Below are positions 1 through 7,625 of a stretch of DNA of 64,000 nt, in pieces. The stretch is from Microbacteriaceae bacterium (GTDB lineage: Bacteria; Actinomycetota; Actinomycetes; Actinomycetales; Microbacteriaceae), in NCBI GenBank assembly GCA_003852775.1, contig RDDZ01000039.1:27992-91991 (forward strand). Direction: 5' to 3'. Under the pieces are notes generated by a model. It did not search any database, was not told the DNA's origin, and was given only the letters and a program-made list of their open reading frames with translations. How positions within the stretch are numbered: position 1 is the stretch's first letter; each line of letters opens with the position of its first letter. Position numbers and translations under genes: made by a program.

Positions 1-142
1 TGCGGAAGCTCGCGGTGAAGACCTCGCCGTCGCGCGAGACGAGCTCGAGCACCTCGCTGTCGGGGAAGACGGAGGTGTAGAACCCGACCGCCTCCTCGAG
101 CCGGCCGGTGAACCACAGGAACGGCGTGATCTTCTGTGCCAT
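1..142 (-). CDS. VOC-family (glyoxalase/PhnB-like) protein, N-terminal part
   Basis: Only the first 47 codons lie in the window; the gene runs off the left edge. The N-terminus contains KITPFLWFTGRLEEAVGFY and then YTSVFPDSEVLEL, the typical first beta-alpha-beta module of PhnB/3-demethylubiquinone methyltransferase-like vicinal-oxygen-chelate proteins. These are small dimeric metal-binding cytoplasmic proteins whose substrates cannot be predicted from the fold. The ATG was chosen because the conserved motif begins four codons after it. The partner residues of the metal site lie outside the window, so only the fold can be named. Confidence 0.75.
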   Translation of the reverse strand, partial: MAQKITPFLWFTGRLEEAVGFYTSVFPDSEVLELVSRDGEVFTASFR

Positions 143-218
143 GAGGGCACCTCCACTCGATGTGTACGGTGTCCACATTCGCAGGGTCGCGCGCCTGCGT
201 CAAGGCCTCCCCGCGGGA

Positions 219-1838
219 TCAGAGCTCGAGCTCGGGGAACTCGCCCTCGTGCAGGACCTGGTAGTAGATCCAGACCTCCGTGAACACGACCGACGGGGTG
301 AGGATCTCGAACGTGACGGTCCCCTCCGGGCCGATGATCGCGCGCCCGCCGATCACGCCGTCGACCACACCGATCAGCTCGAAGCCGGGCGACCCGCTCA
401 CCTCGACGACGATGTGCAGGTAGCCGTCCTCGTAGTAGGAATACTCGCCCAGGAGGGAGAGGCTGCGGTCGGTCAACTCCGTCCCCGGCTCGCCGTCACC
501 CTCGCCGCCGCCGTCACCCTCGCCGCCGCCGTCACCGGGGTCGTCGCCGTCACCCGGGTCGTCGCCGTCACCCGGGTCGTCGCCGTCACCCGGGTCGCCA
601 TCGTCACCCGGGTCGCCGCCGCCCGACGGATCCGGAGGCGTGCCCGTGCCGTTCTGCGTCGGCAGCACCGCCGGAGGAGCCACCGGACGGGCCCGCTGCG
701 GGGGAGCCTCGTCGGCGTCGGGCGGTGGCGCCTCATCGACGGGGGCGGGCGTCTCCTCGACGGGCGCGGGGGTCTCCGGCACCCGCGCCGACTCCTGCAT
801 CTCGTCGGACGCCTCCGGCGTCTCGACCGGGGCCGCCGCCGACTCCGCCACAGCCGGCTGCCACGCGGTCGAGGCGAGCACGCCACCCGAGACCACGAGC
901 GATGCGGCGGCGATGCCGGCGATCGTCTTCGCGACCCCCACGGAGGCGAGCTTGCCCCCGATGCCGGACACATGGGAGCCCGGGGCGGCGGACGGCGCGC
1001 CGAAGGCGGTGGGCGGGGCGACCGCGGCACCGACGCCCGCGGAGACGACCCCGGGCATCGTCGCACCGCCGACGATGAGGGGCGGCAGCAGCAGCGCGAG
1101 ACGGCGGTTGACGTACCTCGCCTCGGCCACCGACTCCCGGCAGTGCTCGCACTCGGCGAGGTGCCTCGACGCGCGGCGCATGTCCCGGTTGGATGCGGTG
1201 CCGCGCACCACGGCACCCGCCCGTGTCGCGAACCACGCGCACTCCTCGGTCGCGCCCGGATGCAGGCGCAGGTGGGCCTGGATGTAGGCGTCGCGGAGCC
1301 CCTCGCGCGCTCGGAACGCGAGCTGCGCGACGGCGCCCGCCTTCAGGCCCAGGGTCGTCGCGAGCTCCGCCGTGGACAGCTCCTCGACCTCCGCGAGCCA
1401 GAGCACGTTCTGCCAGCGCTCCGGCAGCGCCGTGAACGCCTGCCGGGTGAGGTCGCGCTCCTCCCGGGTCGCACGGTCGTCGTCGGGCGAGACGGGCTCG
1501 AGGTGGCTCTCGAGGGCGTCGGAGGCATCCTCCCGGTTCCTCCTGCCCCACCCGGCGGCCACGTTCCGCACCGTCGTCATGAGGTACGCCCGGAAGGTCG
1601 CGATGGGGCCGCCGCCGCCGCGGATCGAGGCGAACAGGATGGTGAACGCCTCCTGCACGATGTCCTCGGCGTCGAAGGTTCGCGTCGCCTGCCGCGCGAC
1701 GCTCAGGGCGTTCGCGTAGTGTCTGTTCCACAGCTCACCGAACGCGGACTCGTCGCCCGACCGCGCCGCAGCGACGAGGTCCATGTCGGTGGGGTGGTCG
1801 AACGTGGATTCGCCGACCTTGTGGGTCGTCCGTCTCAT
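219..1838 (-). CDS. ECF-type sigma factor fused to zinc-finger, membrane and extracytoplasmic C-terminal regions
   Basis: A 539-residue protein. Residues about 20-100 form sigma-70 region 2 (AEDIVQEAFTILFASI), and about 130-190 form region 4 (TALPERWQNVLWLAEVEELS). A short H-x3-C-x2-C segment (HLAECEHC) follows, like an anti-sigma zinc finger. Two hydrophobic stretches come next (around LALLLPPLIVGGA and AGIAAASLVVSGG), then a Pro/Glu-rich linker, a DPGDGD repeat tract and an unrecognised domain of about 80 residues at the C-terminus. The architecture suggests a membrane-tethered sigma factor whose own tail senses an outside signal; ECF groups with fused extensions are known in Actinobacteria. 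The ATG at 1838 was preferred over the longer track ORF because a TATCCT -10-like box lies just upstream of it. No separate anti-sigma gene is adjacent. Confidence 0.8.
   Translation of the reverse strand: MRRTTHKVGESTFDHPTDMDLVAAARSGDESAFGELWNRHYANALSVARQATRTFDAEDIVQEAFTILFASIRGGGGPIATFRAYLMTTVRNVAAGWGRRNREDASDALESHLEPVSPDDDRATREERDLTRQAFTALPERWQNVLWLAEVEELSTAELATTLGLKAGAVAQLAFRAREGLRDAYIQAHLRLHPGATEECAWFATRAGAVVRGTASNRDMRRASRHLAECEHCRESVAEARYVNRRLALLLPPLIVGGATMPGVVSAGVGAAVAPPTAFGAPSAAPGSHVSGIGGKLASVGVAKTIAGIAAASLVVSGGVLASTAWQPAVAESAAAPVETPEASDEMQESARVPETPAPVEETPAPVDEAPPPDADEAPPQRARPVAPPAVLPTQNGTGTPPDPSGGGDPGDDGDPGDGDDPGDGDDPGDGDDPGDGGGEGDGGGEGDGEPGTELTDRSLSLLGEYSYYEDGYLHIVVEVSGSPGFELIGVVDGVIGGRAIIGPEGTVTFEILTPSVVFTEVWIYYQVLHEGEFPELEL
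491..620 (-). repeat. In-gene short tandem repeat encoding DPGDGD units
   Basis: An 18-bp unit (gtcgtcgccgtcacccgg on the + strand) occurs three times in a row, flanked by diverged copies. It encodes acidic Asp-Pro-Gly-Asp repeats in the linker between the membrane segments and the C-terminal domain of the sigma-factor fusion. The unit is a multiple of three, so copy-number change would alter linker length without shifting frame. Confidence 0.8.
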
Positions 1839-1941
1839 GGGGACAGGATAAGCCGCAATCTCGTTCTCGGTGCGATCACACCGCAGAACGTGATAAGCCC
1901 GAGACCGATCCGCCCCCGTGGGGTCACGCGCGACCGCACCG

Positions 1942-2343
1942 TCATCGCGCACCCCCGCGCCGATCGAGCACGAACAGGATCACTCCCCCGCCGGCCGCGG
2001 ATGCGACGCTGACGAGGGCGAGGGTCTCGACGCCCAGCGCTCTCGTCTCCTCCCGGACGCCGCCGAGAGGGTCGGCGGGCGCGTCGCTGGGAGGCGGAGC
2101 GACCCGCACGCGCGCCCGGCCCGTGATCCCGTCGAGACCCGCCTCGGCGCCCGCCATGTACCGACCCCGCGAAGGGGCCGACATCAGCTGCAGGGTGCCG
2201 ACGGACGCCGAGACCGGGTCGTCCCGCTCCGCGAGCGGCACGGCGCCTGGGCGCTTCGGGTGTTCCCAGGGCACGACCGGCGTCCCGGGGGATGACGTGA
2301 CCACGGGTGTCAGCTCGTCGAGCTCACGATGCGGTTCGATAGC
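1942..2343 (-). pseudogene. Probable 3' fragment of a membrane-anchored protein
   Basis: An open frame reads on upstream of the GTG used in the ORF track with no plausible start. It includes ELDELTPVVTSSPGTPVV and ends with a single hydrophobic C-terminal segment (ETLALVSVASAAGGGVILF) followed by DRRGGAR. This looks like the stalk and membrane anchor of a larger exported protein. The family is not recognised. Because neighbouring sequence up to 3540 is visibly decayed, this is more likely a remnant than a functional small gene. A coding small membrane protein from the internal GTG at 2304 is the alternative. Confidence 0.35.
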
Positions 2344-2439
2344 GCCGGCGGCCAGGGGACCAGACCTGGGGGAAGGGTCCGCACCGAGGCCGCCGGCACT
2401 TGCTGAGATGCGATCGCGGCGCGCCGATCACGCGGATTC

Positions 2440-3057
2440 CGAAACTATCTGGGCCCGACTCTGCGCCGGCACGACCGAACGGCTCGACCTCGACGCCGAG
2501 AACGACTCGGGGGCTGGACGCGCCGCGCGGCGGGCGGGTAGTCGGTCGCGATCTCGAGCGACGCCGAGGGTGCGCAGCTCGCGGGGTGCCGAGCAGGAAG
2601 TCGCCCGTCGGCCCGCACCGGTACGAGACGCGGTCGCCGATCGCCTGGAAGCCGAGCGGCGGGGTCTCGATCGCAGCGTCGAACGCGGGCGAGCGGTCGT
2701 TGAAGCGGATGCCCTCGGGCTCGACCTCCTCGCCGCCGAGCGCGATGGCGGGGTGCCAGTACGACGAGCGGTCGGCGGTGCTGTCGCACGAGGTCGCGTG
2801 CGCCTCGGGTGTCAGCTCGTCGAACTCGGACGTGACGCCACGACGGTTCCGTCGCAGAACTGGCCGGCGCTGTTGTTGTCCGCCCCGAGCATGAGGCACT
2901 GGCTCGTGACGTCGGCCGGGGTGTCGGTCGCGTAGGAGAGCCAGCCCGCGGCGCTCGCCGCGGTGGCGGGAAGGAGAGCGGTGGTGATCGCCGTTCCGAG
3001 CGCAAGCGCTGTCGCGCGGCGGATGGCGGTGCGGGCAGGACGGGTCATGCGGGTCAT
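2440..3057 (-). pseudogene. Frameshifted, internally deleted DUF1996-like secreted protein remnant
   Basis: A good signal peptide (TALALGTAITTALLPATAAS, after MTRMTRPARTA) starts at 3057 and is followed by a short mature segment with two cysteines (TSQCLMLGADNN). This frame stops at 2812. The continuing homology lies in another frame: TSCDSTADRSSYW, then ETPPLGFQAIGDRVSYRC, which resembles the middle of DUF1996 secreted proteins (an S-YW-PA pattern followed by a P-G motif). The conserved histidine-rich N-terminal part of DUF1996 is missing, so there is a deletion as well as a frame change. The domain assignment is from memory of the family pattern. Confidence 0.45.
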
Positions 3058-3194
3058 CCGGGATGCGGCCGTGGGGCCGCTGTGGTGGTGTCTCGTCACC
3101 ACAGTAGGGTTCGACGCCCCCCTGCACCGAGCGTTCAGTGCACCCGGTTTGGTTATATGACACGTCACAGATACGTTCGATCCTCCGCCGGAGA

Positions 3195-3373
3195 GGGGCG
3201 CCGCGACAGGGCCGGCAGGGGAGCGATCTGCGCTCGACGCGCTCCCGGGCGGGTGGCTCCTCCGCGCTCCACGAGTCGAGGAGCTCGACGAAGTGGCTCT
3301 TCGTCACGCCGAGGTGGGTCTGCATCGCACGGGCCGCGGCATCCGGGTCCTGCGCGCGGATGGCGTCGAGAAG
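3195..3373 (-). pseudogene. GntR-family FCD-domain C-terminal fragment
   Basis: The minus strand encodes LLDAIRAQDPDAAARAMQTH and LGVTKSHFVELL, matching the last helix pair of FCD effector domains (AI...D...A...M..HL). No DNA-binding domain precedes it. It is joined directly to a permease fragment near position 3375, so the open frame is a chimera of two decayed genes rather than a real fusion. Confidence 0.55.
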
Positions 3374-3375
3374 GG

Positions 3376-3535
3376 ATGATGGCCGACGAGTAGGTCGCGA
3401 TCGCGATGGTGCGGTTCGGGTCGCGCACCTCGCTGCGGTAGACGACGGTCGACTCGAAGCCGATGAACGAGGCGAGGGTGAACACCCTCCACGGGATCTC
3501 CGGGCCGCCGAGCAGCACGATGTCGCTGCTTAGAC
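3376..3535 (-). pseudogene. Amino-acid permease (APC family) internal fragment
   Basis: The minus strand reads FTLASFIGFESTVVYRSEVR followed by DPNRTIAIATYSS. This is the signature of an APC-family transporter loop and helix (FxGFEs...Y..E.rdP.rti..A). Both ends are missing: the upstream sequence has an in-frame stop and the downstream end abuts the FCD fragment. It marks a deletion-prone region between the sigma factor and the nucleotide reductase genes. Confidence 0.55.
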
Positions 3536-3565
3536 GTTCCTTTCGGGATCGGTCTACACGCTAGG

Positions 3566-3591
3566 CCAATGGGCCAATAGGCCCTGCATCG
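3566..3591. promoter_or_regulatory. GGCCAAT direct-repeat / GGGCCAATAGGCCC palindrome
   Basis: The stretch contains GGCCAAT twice, the second copy forming GGGCC-AATA-GGCCC. It lies just upstream of the permease/FCD remnants on their strand and may be a leftover GntR-type operator. No functional target remains visible. Confidence 0.3.
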
Positions 3592-3639
3592 CTGTGTTAC
3601 AGCGGCGTAAGACTTGTCCCGGACGTCTCGCGGACGACC

Positions 3640-3676
3640 AAGCGCCCCGCGCCGATCGGGATCGGGCGGGGCGCTT
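3640..3676 (-). terminator. Stem-loop downstream of nrdB
   Basis: AAGCGCCCCGC and GCGGGGCGCTT form a perfect 11-bp stem around a 15-nt loop, 19 nt past the nrdB stop codon. There is no clear T-tract, so this would be a stem-type terminator of the kind common in high-GC actinobacteria. Confidence 0.65.
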
Positions 3677-3694
3677 CGTGTGTGCTGCGGAGGC

Positions 3695-4696
3695 CTACTC
3701 CTTCGGGCGGTCGCCCGTCGACGCCTTCGCGTTCGCCTCGTACGAGGTGTTCGTCGACTCGAAGAAGTTGACGAGCTCGAGCGTGTCGTTCGCGGTCGCC
3801 ATCCACTTCGCGGGGTTCACGACGTTGTAGTGGGCGCCGAAGCCGAGCTCCTCGAGGCGGCGGTCCGCGAGGTACTTCACGTACTGGTTGATGTAGTTCG
3901 CGTTGAGGCCGAGGATGCCGTTCGGGAGCAGGTCGTTGTTGTACTGCTCCTCCATCTCGACCGCGTCGAGGATCATCTGCTTGATCTCGGCCGCGAACTC
4001 CGGCGTCTGCAGGTCGGGGTTCTCATCGAGCACCGTGAGGATCAGGTTGATGCCGAACTTGAGGTGCAGCGACTCGTCGCGCACGATCCAGTCGACGAGC
4101 GAGCCGAAGTTGCGCAGCAGGTTCCGTTGACGGAATGAGAGCGCCACCATGAAGCCCGAGTAGAACCAGATGCCCTCGAGGATGATGTTGTAGGCGATCA
4201 GGTTCCGGATGAAGTCCTGCTTGCCCTCGGTCGTCGTGATGTCGAGGGTCTCCTCGGTCATCCGCTTGATGAACTTGACCTCGAACTCCTCCTTACGCGC
4301 CATGGAGGGGATCTCGACGTGCGAGTTGTAGGCCTCGTTGCGGTCGATCGGGAACGTCTCGAGGACGTACTCGAACGACATGCAGTGGTTGGCCTCCTCC
4401 CACATCTGCTTCGCGAGGTAGAGGTGCGCCTCGGGGGCGTTCACATACGGGTACACGCCGAACGCGAGCGCCTTGTTGACGAGCAGCTCGTTCGGGTTGA
4501 AGTACGAGATGAGGAAGGTGACCGCGTGGCGCTCCTCGTCGGTCATCTTCTTGAAGTCGGCGAGGTCCTCGCCGAGCTGGATCTCGTTGGGGAACCAGGT
4601 GTTGGCGACCGCCTGGTCGTAGAGGTCCATCGCCCACTGGTAGGTGATGGGCTTGAGGAGGAGTCCTTCTTGAACTCCAGTCCCGAGGATGGCCAT
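3695..4696 (-). CDS. nrdB: Class I ribonucleotide reductase, small (beta) subunit
   Basis: A 333-residue subunit that houses the metal cofactor and radical for reduction of ribonucleotides to deoxyribonucleotides, pairing with the large subunit encoded upstream. Carboxylate/histidine ligand motifs are visible: KQMWEEANHCMSFEYVLE and WIVRDESLHLKFGINLI, with the helix carrying EGIWFYSGF between them. The start MAILGTG at 4696 follows an AAGGA ribosome site (ggaaggatacacacATG on the minus strand). The track ORF extends upstream into the intergenic hairpin and is too long. The C-terminus is Lys/Glu-rich. About 100 bp containing a strong hairpin separates it from nrdA. Confidence 0.95.
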   Translation of the reverse strand: MAILGTGVQEGLLLKPITYQWAMDLYDQAVANTWFPNEIQLGEDLADFKKMTDEERHAVTFLISYFNPNELLVNKALAFGVYPYVNAPEAHLYLAKQMWEEANHCMSFEYVLETFPIDRNEAYNSHVEIPSMARKEEFEVKFIKRMTEETLDITTTEGKQDFIRNLIAYNIILEGIWFYSGFMVALSFRQRNLLRNFGSLVDWIVRDESLHLKFGINLILTVLDENPDLQTPEFAAEIKQMILDAVEMEEQYNNDLLPNGILGLNANYINQYVKYLADRRLEELGFGAHYNVVNPAKWMATANDTLELVNFFESTNTSYEANAKASTGDRPKE

Positions 4697-4748
4697 GTGT
4701 GTATCCTTCCTGTACCACTCACGCCCGCCGGGTCCGGCGGCCGGGTGA

Positions 4749-4782
4749 GCGAGGCGGATGGGGGCCATCCCATCCGCCTCGC
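4749..4782 (-). terminator. Perfect 14-bp hairpin between nrdA region and nrdB
   Basis: GCGAGGCGGATGGG and CCCATCCGCCTCGC pair perfectly around a 6-nt loop. It lies after the stop of the CESC tail frame and 52 nt before the nrdB start. It could partly terminate or stabilise the nrdA transcript and so set the ratio of the two subunits. No T-tract follows. Confidence 0.6.
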
Positions 4783-4797
4783 ACTTCTCTCAGCTGG

Positions 4798-4878
4798 TTA
4801 CTGGCAGCTCTCGCACTGCAGTTCGTCCATGGGGTCGACGGGCACGGCGTACTCGTCGATGGCGGTGTAGCCGGTCAT
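4798..4878 (-). CDS. 26-codon frame encoding the CESC redox tail of the RNR large subunit
   Basis: This frame reads MTGYTAIDEYAVPVDPMDEL followed by QCESCQ and stop. Its ATG overlaps the nrdA stop (ATGA). A C-terminal cysteine pair is the part of class I RNR large subunits that re-reduces the active-site disulfide, and it should be on the end of the nrdA product. Here nrdA stops just before it, in a different frame. One extra G in the run of five G (ttcgggggcc) 12 nt upstream would restore a single continuous protein. The options are a real frameshift, a homopolymer sequencing error, ribosomal frameshifting, or a separately translated tail coupled to nrdA. There is no independent Shine-Dalgarno other than the G-run. 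Confidence 0.6.
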   Translation of the reverse strand: MTGYTAIDEYAVPVDPMDELQCESCQ

Positions 4879-7337
4879 GCGAGGCCCCCGAACCCGCGAC
4901 GCGGTGCGGCGGCGGGGGAAGCCGCCGGCGCCTCGGCGGCCGGGGCGGATGCGGCACCGAAGCCGCGCTTGGCGCCTCCCGCCGCGATCTCCTCTGCCTT
5001 GTTGACCTTGACGGTCGACTGCTCGGCCTGGTGACGGGGCTTCACGTGCAGGTAGTAGGTCGTCTTGACGCCCTTCTCCCACGCCTTGTAGTAGATGTCC
5101 ATCATGTCGCCGAGATCGCGCGTCTCGAGGTACATGTTGCGGCTGATCGCCTGGTCGATCCACTTCTGAGCGCGCGCCGCGACCTCGATGAAGGCGTACG
5201 GCGAGAGCTGGAAGCTCGTCTTGTAGACCTTCTTGAGCTCGTCGGGGATGTCGGCGATCACCTGGATGTCGCCCTGGCTGCGCAGCACCTGCTCGCGCAC
5301 CTTCTCCCAGATGCCGAGGCGCTGGAGGTCGGCGACGAGGTTGCGGTTCACCTCGAGGAACTTGCCGTTCGAGGTCGAGCGGCTGAAGATCTGGGCGAAC
5401 TGCGGGTCGAGGCCGGGCGTCGTGCCGGCGACGAGGCCGATGGACGCCGTGGGAGCGATCGCCATGAGCGTCGCGTTGCGCATGCCGCCCTTGACCTTCT
5501 CGCGCAGGCGGTCCCAGTCGAGGCGCATCGTGCGGTCGACCGTGATCGGCACGCCGCGGTCCTTCTCGGTGAGCTCGATCGAGTCGAACGGCACGAGGCC
5601 CTGCGACCAGCGCGAACCCTCGAAGTTGGCGTACGAGCCGCGCTCGCGGGCGAGATCGGCCGACTCGTCGATGGCCGCGTAGGAGACGTGCTCCATGATC
5701 TCGTCCATGAGGGCGTACGCCTCCTCGGACTCGTACGAGTAGCCGAACTTCTCGACGACGTCCGTGAAGCCCATGACGCCCAGGCCGATCGCGCGGTTCA
5801 TCTGGTTGGCGTGGTCCGCCTCGGCGACCGAGGACTCCGTGATGTCGATGAGGTTGTCGAGCTGGCGCACCGCGCTGCGCGCCGACTCCTCGATGAGGTC
5901 CCAGTCGAAGCCGAGGCCGCCGTTCTCGTCGACCTTGAGGTGGGTCGAGAGGTTGATCGAGGCGAGGTTGCAGACGGAGATGTTCTCGAGGTCCTGCGGG
6001 AGGCAGATCTCGGTGCAGAGGTTCGAGAGGTGGATCGTGCCCGTGTTGTTGTTGAGGGCGCGGTTGTTGATCGTGTCCTTCCAGGTGAGCCACGGGTGGC
6101 TCGTGGTCTGGAGCGACATGAGGATGTCCTTGAACTGCGAGCGCGCCGAGATCTTCTTGAACATGCGCAGCTGGCCGGCCTCGGCCATCGCGACGTACTC
6201 GGCGTAGCGCTTCGAGAACGCCTCGCCGTAGAGCTCGTTGAGGTCGGACACCTCAAGCGGGTCAAAGAGGTACCAGTCGTCGTCGGTCTGCACGCGCTTC
6301 ATGAACTCGTCCGAGATCCAGACGGCCGTGTTGGCGGTGCGGGTGCGGCGGTACGGGTCGCCGGAGTTCTGGCGGAGGTCGAGGAACTCGGGGAAGTCGA
6401 GGTGCCAGTTCTCCATGTAGAAGCACAGGGCGCCGAACTTCTTGCCGCCGCGGCTGACCGCGCGCAGCACCGAGTCGATCGTGTGCATGAAGGGGATGGG
6501 GCCCGTGCTCGTGGTGTTGTTCGAGCGGATGGGCGATCCCTGCGCACGGAGCTTGGTGACCGAGAGACCGATGCCGCCCGTGCCCTTCGTGAGCCACATG
6601 ACGTCGCGCACGCTCTTGGCGATGTGCTCGATGTCGTCGTGCATCTCCATGACGAAGCAGTTGGAGAGCTGCGGGTAGGCGGTACCCGCGTTGACGAGCG
6701 TCGAGCCGGCCGCGAGGTACTCGAGCTTCGACATCTTGTTGTAGAACTCGATCGCGTGGCTCGTGGGGTCGGCCTCGTTGAGCGAGAGACCCATCGCGAT
6801 GCGCATCCAGAAGAACTGCGGCACCTCGAGGGGCTCGCCGTTGCGGGCCTTGATGCCGTAGCGGTTGTTGAGCGTGACGACGCCGATGTACTTGAGGAGG
6901 CCGTCGCGGCTGGGCTCGAGGGCCGCGGCGAGGCGCTCGAGGTCGAAGAGCTCGGGGAAGCGAGAGTCGAGCAGGAGCTCCTCGACGCCGCGGTTGATGG
7001 CGCGGGCGAAGTGGGTGCGGTGGAGCTCCTTGAGCTCCTCGTCGGTCTCGTAGTCGCCGAGCACGCGCTTGTAGATGGTCTTGAGGAGGAGGCGCGCGGC
7101 GACGGTGTCGAACTGCGGGTCGTCCTTGACGTTCTGGAGCGCGACCTGGATGACGGCCTCGTCGAGCTGCTGCGTCGTGATGCCGTCGAACAGGGTGAGC
7201 TCGAGCTCCGACGCGATCTGGGTGACCCAGGTGATCTCCTCGGAGAGCCCCCGGCTCGCCTCCTCGATCGCCAGGTTGATCTTGTTGGCGTCGTACGGCT
7301 CGCGCTCTCCGTTGCGCTTCACGACGGTGATGGTCAC
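4875..7337 (-). CDS. nrdA: Class Ia ribonucleotide reductase, large (alpha) subunit
   Basis: An 820-residue catalytic subunit. The first 90 residues are an ATP-cone (VVKRNGEREPYDANKINLAI), the allosteric activity domain. The barrel follows, with substrate and disulfide cysteine regions (YPQLSNCFVMEMHDD, LCTEICLPQDLENISVCNLA), a nucleotide-specificity region, and PTASIGLVAGTTPGLDPQF near the end. The last 30 residues are a low-complexity Ala/Pro linker with RRGFGG, and the frame stops without the cysteine tail, which appears in the overlapping frame 4798-4878. The GTG start is supported by ggaggaaaggg upstream and by the conserved first residues; the track ORF is about 140 codons too long. The upstream region carries NrdR-like and DnaA-like boxes. 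Confidence 0.95.
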   Translation of the reverse strand: MTITVVKRNGEREPYDANKINLAIEEASRGLSEEITWVTQIASELELTLFDGITTQQLDEAVIQVALQNVKDDPQFDTVAARLLLKTIYKRVLGDYETDEELKELHRTHFARAINRGVEELLLDSRFPELFDLERLAAALEPSRDGLLKYIGVVTLNNRYGIKARNGEPLEVPQFFWMRIAMGLSLNEADPTSHAIEFYNKMSKLEYLAAGSTLVNAGTAYPQLSNCFVMEMHDDIEHIAKSVRDVMWLTKGTGGIGLSVTKLRAQGSPIRSNNTTSTGPIPFMHTIDSVLRAVSRGGKKFGALCFYMENWHLDFPEFLDLRQNSGDPYRRTRTANTAVWISDEFMKRVQTDDDWYLFDPLEVSDLNELYGEAFSKRYAEYVAMAEAGQLRMFKKISARSQFKDILMSLQTTSHPWLTWKDTINNRALNNNTGTIHLSNLCTEICLPQDLENISVCNLASINLSTHLKVDENGGLGFDWDLIEESARSAVRQLDNLIDITESSVAEADHANQMNRAIGLGVMGFTDVVEKFGYSYESEEAYALMDEIMEHVSYAAIDESADLARERGSYANFEGSRWSQGLVPFDSIELTEKDRGVPITVDRTMRLDWDRLREKVKGGMRNATLMAIAPTASIGLVAGTTPGLDPQFAQIFSRSTSNGKFLEVNRNLVADLQRLGIWEKVREQVLRSQGDIQVIADIPDELKKVYKTSFQLSPYAFIEVAARAQKWIDQAISRNMYLETRDLGDMMDIYYKAWEKGVKTTYYLHVKPRHQAEQSTVKVNKAEEIAAGGAKRGFGAASAPAAEAPAASPAAAPRRGFGGLA

Positions 7338-7462
7338 GTGATCCCTTTCCTCCCCGCGCAGCCTGTCCGCGCGCCCCGTACTCCGATGAAAAACCCTGGT
7401 GAGAACCGACCTCGACAGACCGTTCTCCAGCGTCGTTGCTCTCCCCCGGCCCGGAGGTTCCA

Positions 7463-7510
7463 CCACTATATATCGGGCCCCCGACACCGGGCCAACCCTA
7501 GATGTTGTGG
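7463..7510. promoter_or_regulatory. Two NrdR-like boxes spaced about three helical turns
   Basis: ccactatatatcggg (centre near 7470) and ccctagatgttgtgg (centre near 7502) resemble the AT-rich NrdR box core (CACTATATATAGTG type). Their centres are about 32 bp apart, the three-turn phasing expected for NrdR tetramer/filament binding. They lie 125-175 bp upstream of the nrdA start. The nrdR gene itself is not in this window. Confidence 0.6.
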
Positions 7511-7515
7511 GCGTG

Positions 7516-7564
7516 TCATCCACAGATGTGCATAACTTCACGAGTGTTATGCACATTTTCCACA
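7516..7564. promoter_or_regulatory. Cluster of four DnaA-box-like 9-mers upstream of nrdA
   Basis: TCATCCACA (7516-7524), TTATGCACA on the minus strand (7527-7535), TTATGCACA on the plus strand (7547-7555) and TTTTCCACA (7556-7564) match TTATNCACA exactly or with one mismatch. The two TTATGCACA copies also form a 9-bp inverted repeat (GTGCATAAC and GTTATGCAC, 9-nt spacer). DnaA control of nrd genes is established in E. coli; its use here is inference from the sites. Confidence 0.5.
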
Positions 7565-7610
7565 CCCTAGGAGTCGCATCCGACAGGGTCCCGCCGTCGC
7601 CCCTCGGCAC

Positions 7611-7616
7611 TAGGCT
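7611..7616 (+). promoter_or_regulatory. -10 box of the leaderless MFS gene
   Basis: TAGGCT lies 9 nt before the GTG start with no Shine-Dalgarno between, the layout of a leaderless transcript. Confidence 0.45.
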
Positions 7617-7625
7617 CGGAACGCC

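Noticed and set aside
491-620. Short tandem repeat considered as a CRISPR or minisatellite
   Set aside because: The unit is in frame within the sigma-factor gene and has no spacers; it encodes a protein linker.
3165-3535. Apparent fusion of an amino-acid permease with a GntR effector domain
   Set aside because: Both partners lack essential parts and the join is abrupt in a decayed region, so it is a chimera of remnants.
4758-7535. A 925-codon plus-strand open frame opposite nrdA
   Set aside because: Its product is a Glu/Val/Leu/Arg/Asp-rich shadow with no domain, while the minus strand encodes unmistakable RNR; long antisense frames are expected at this GC content.
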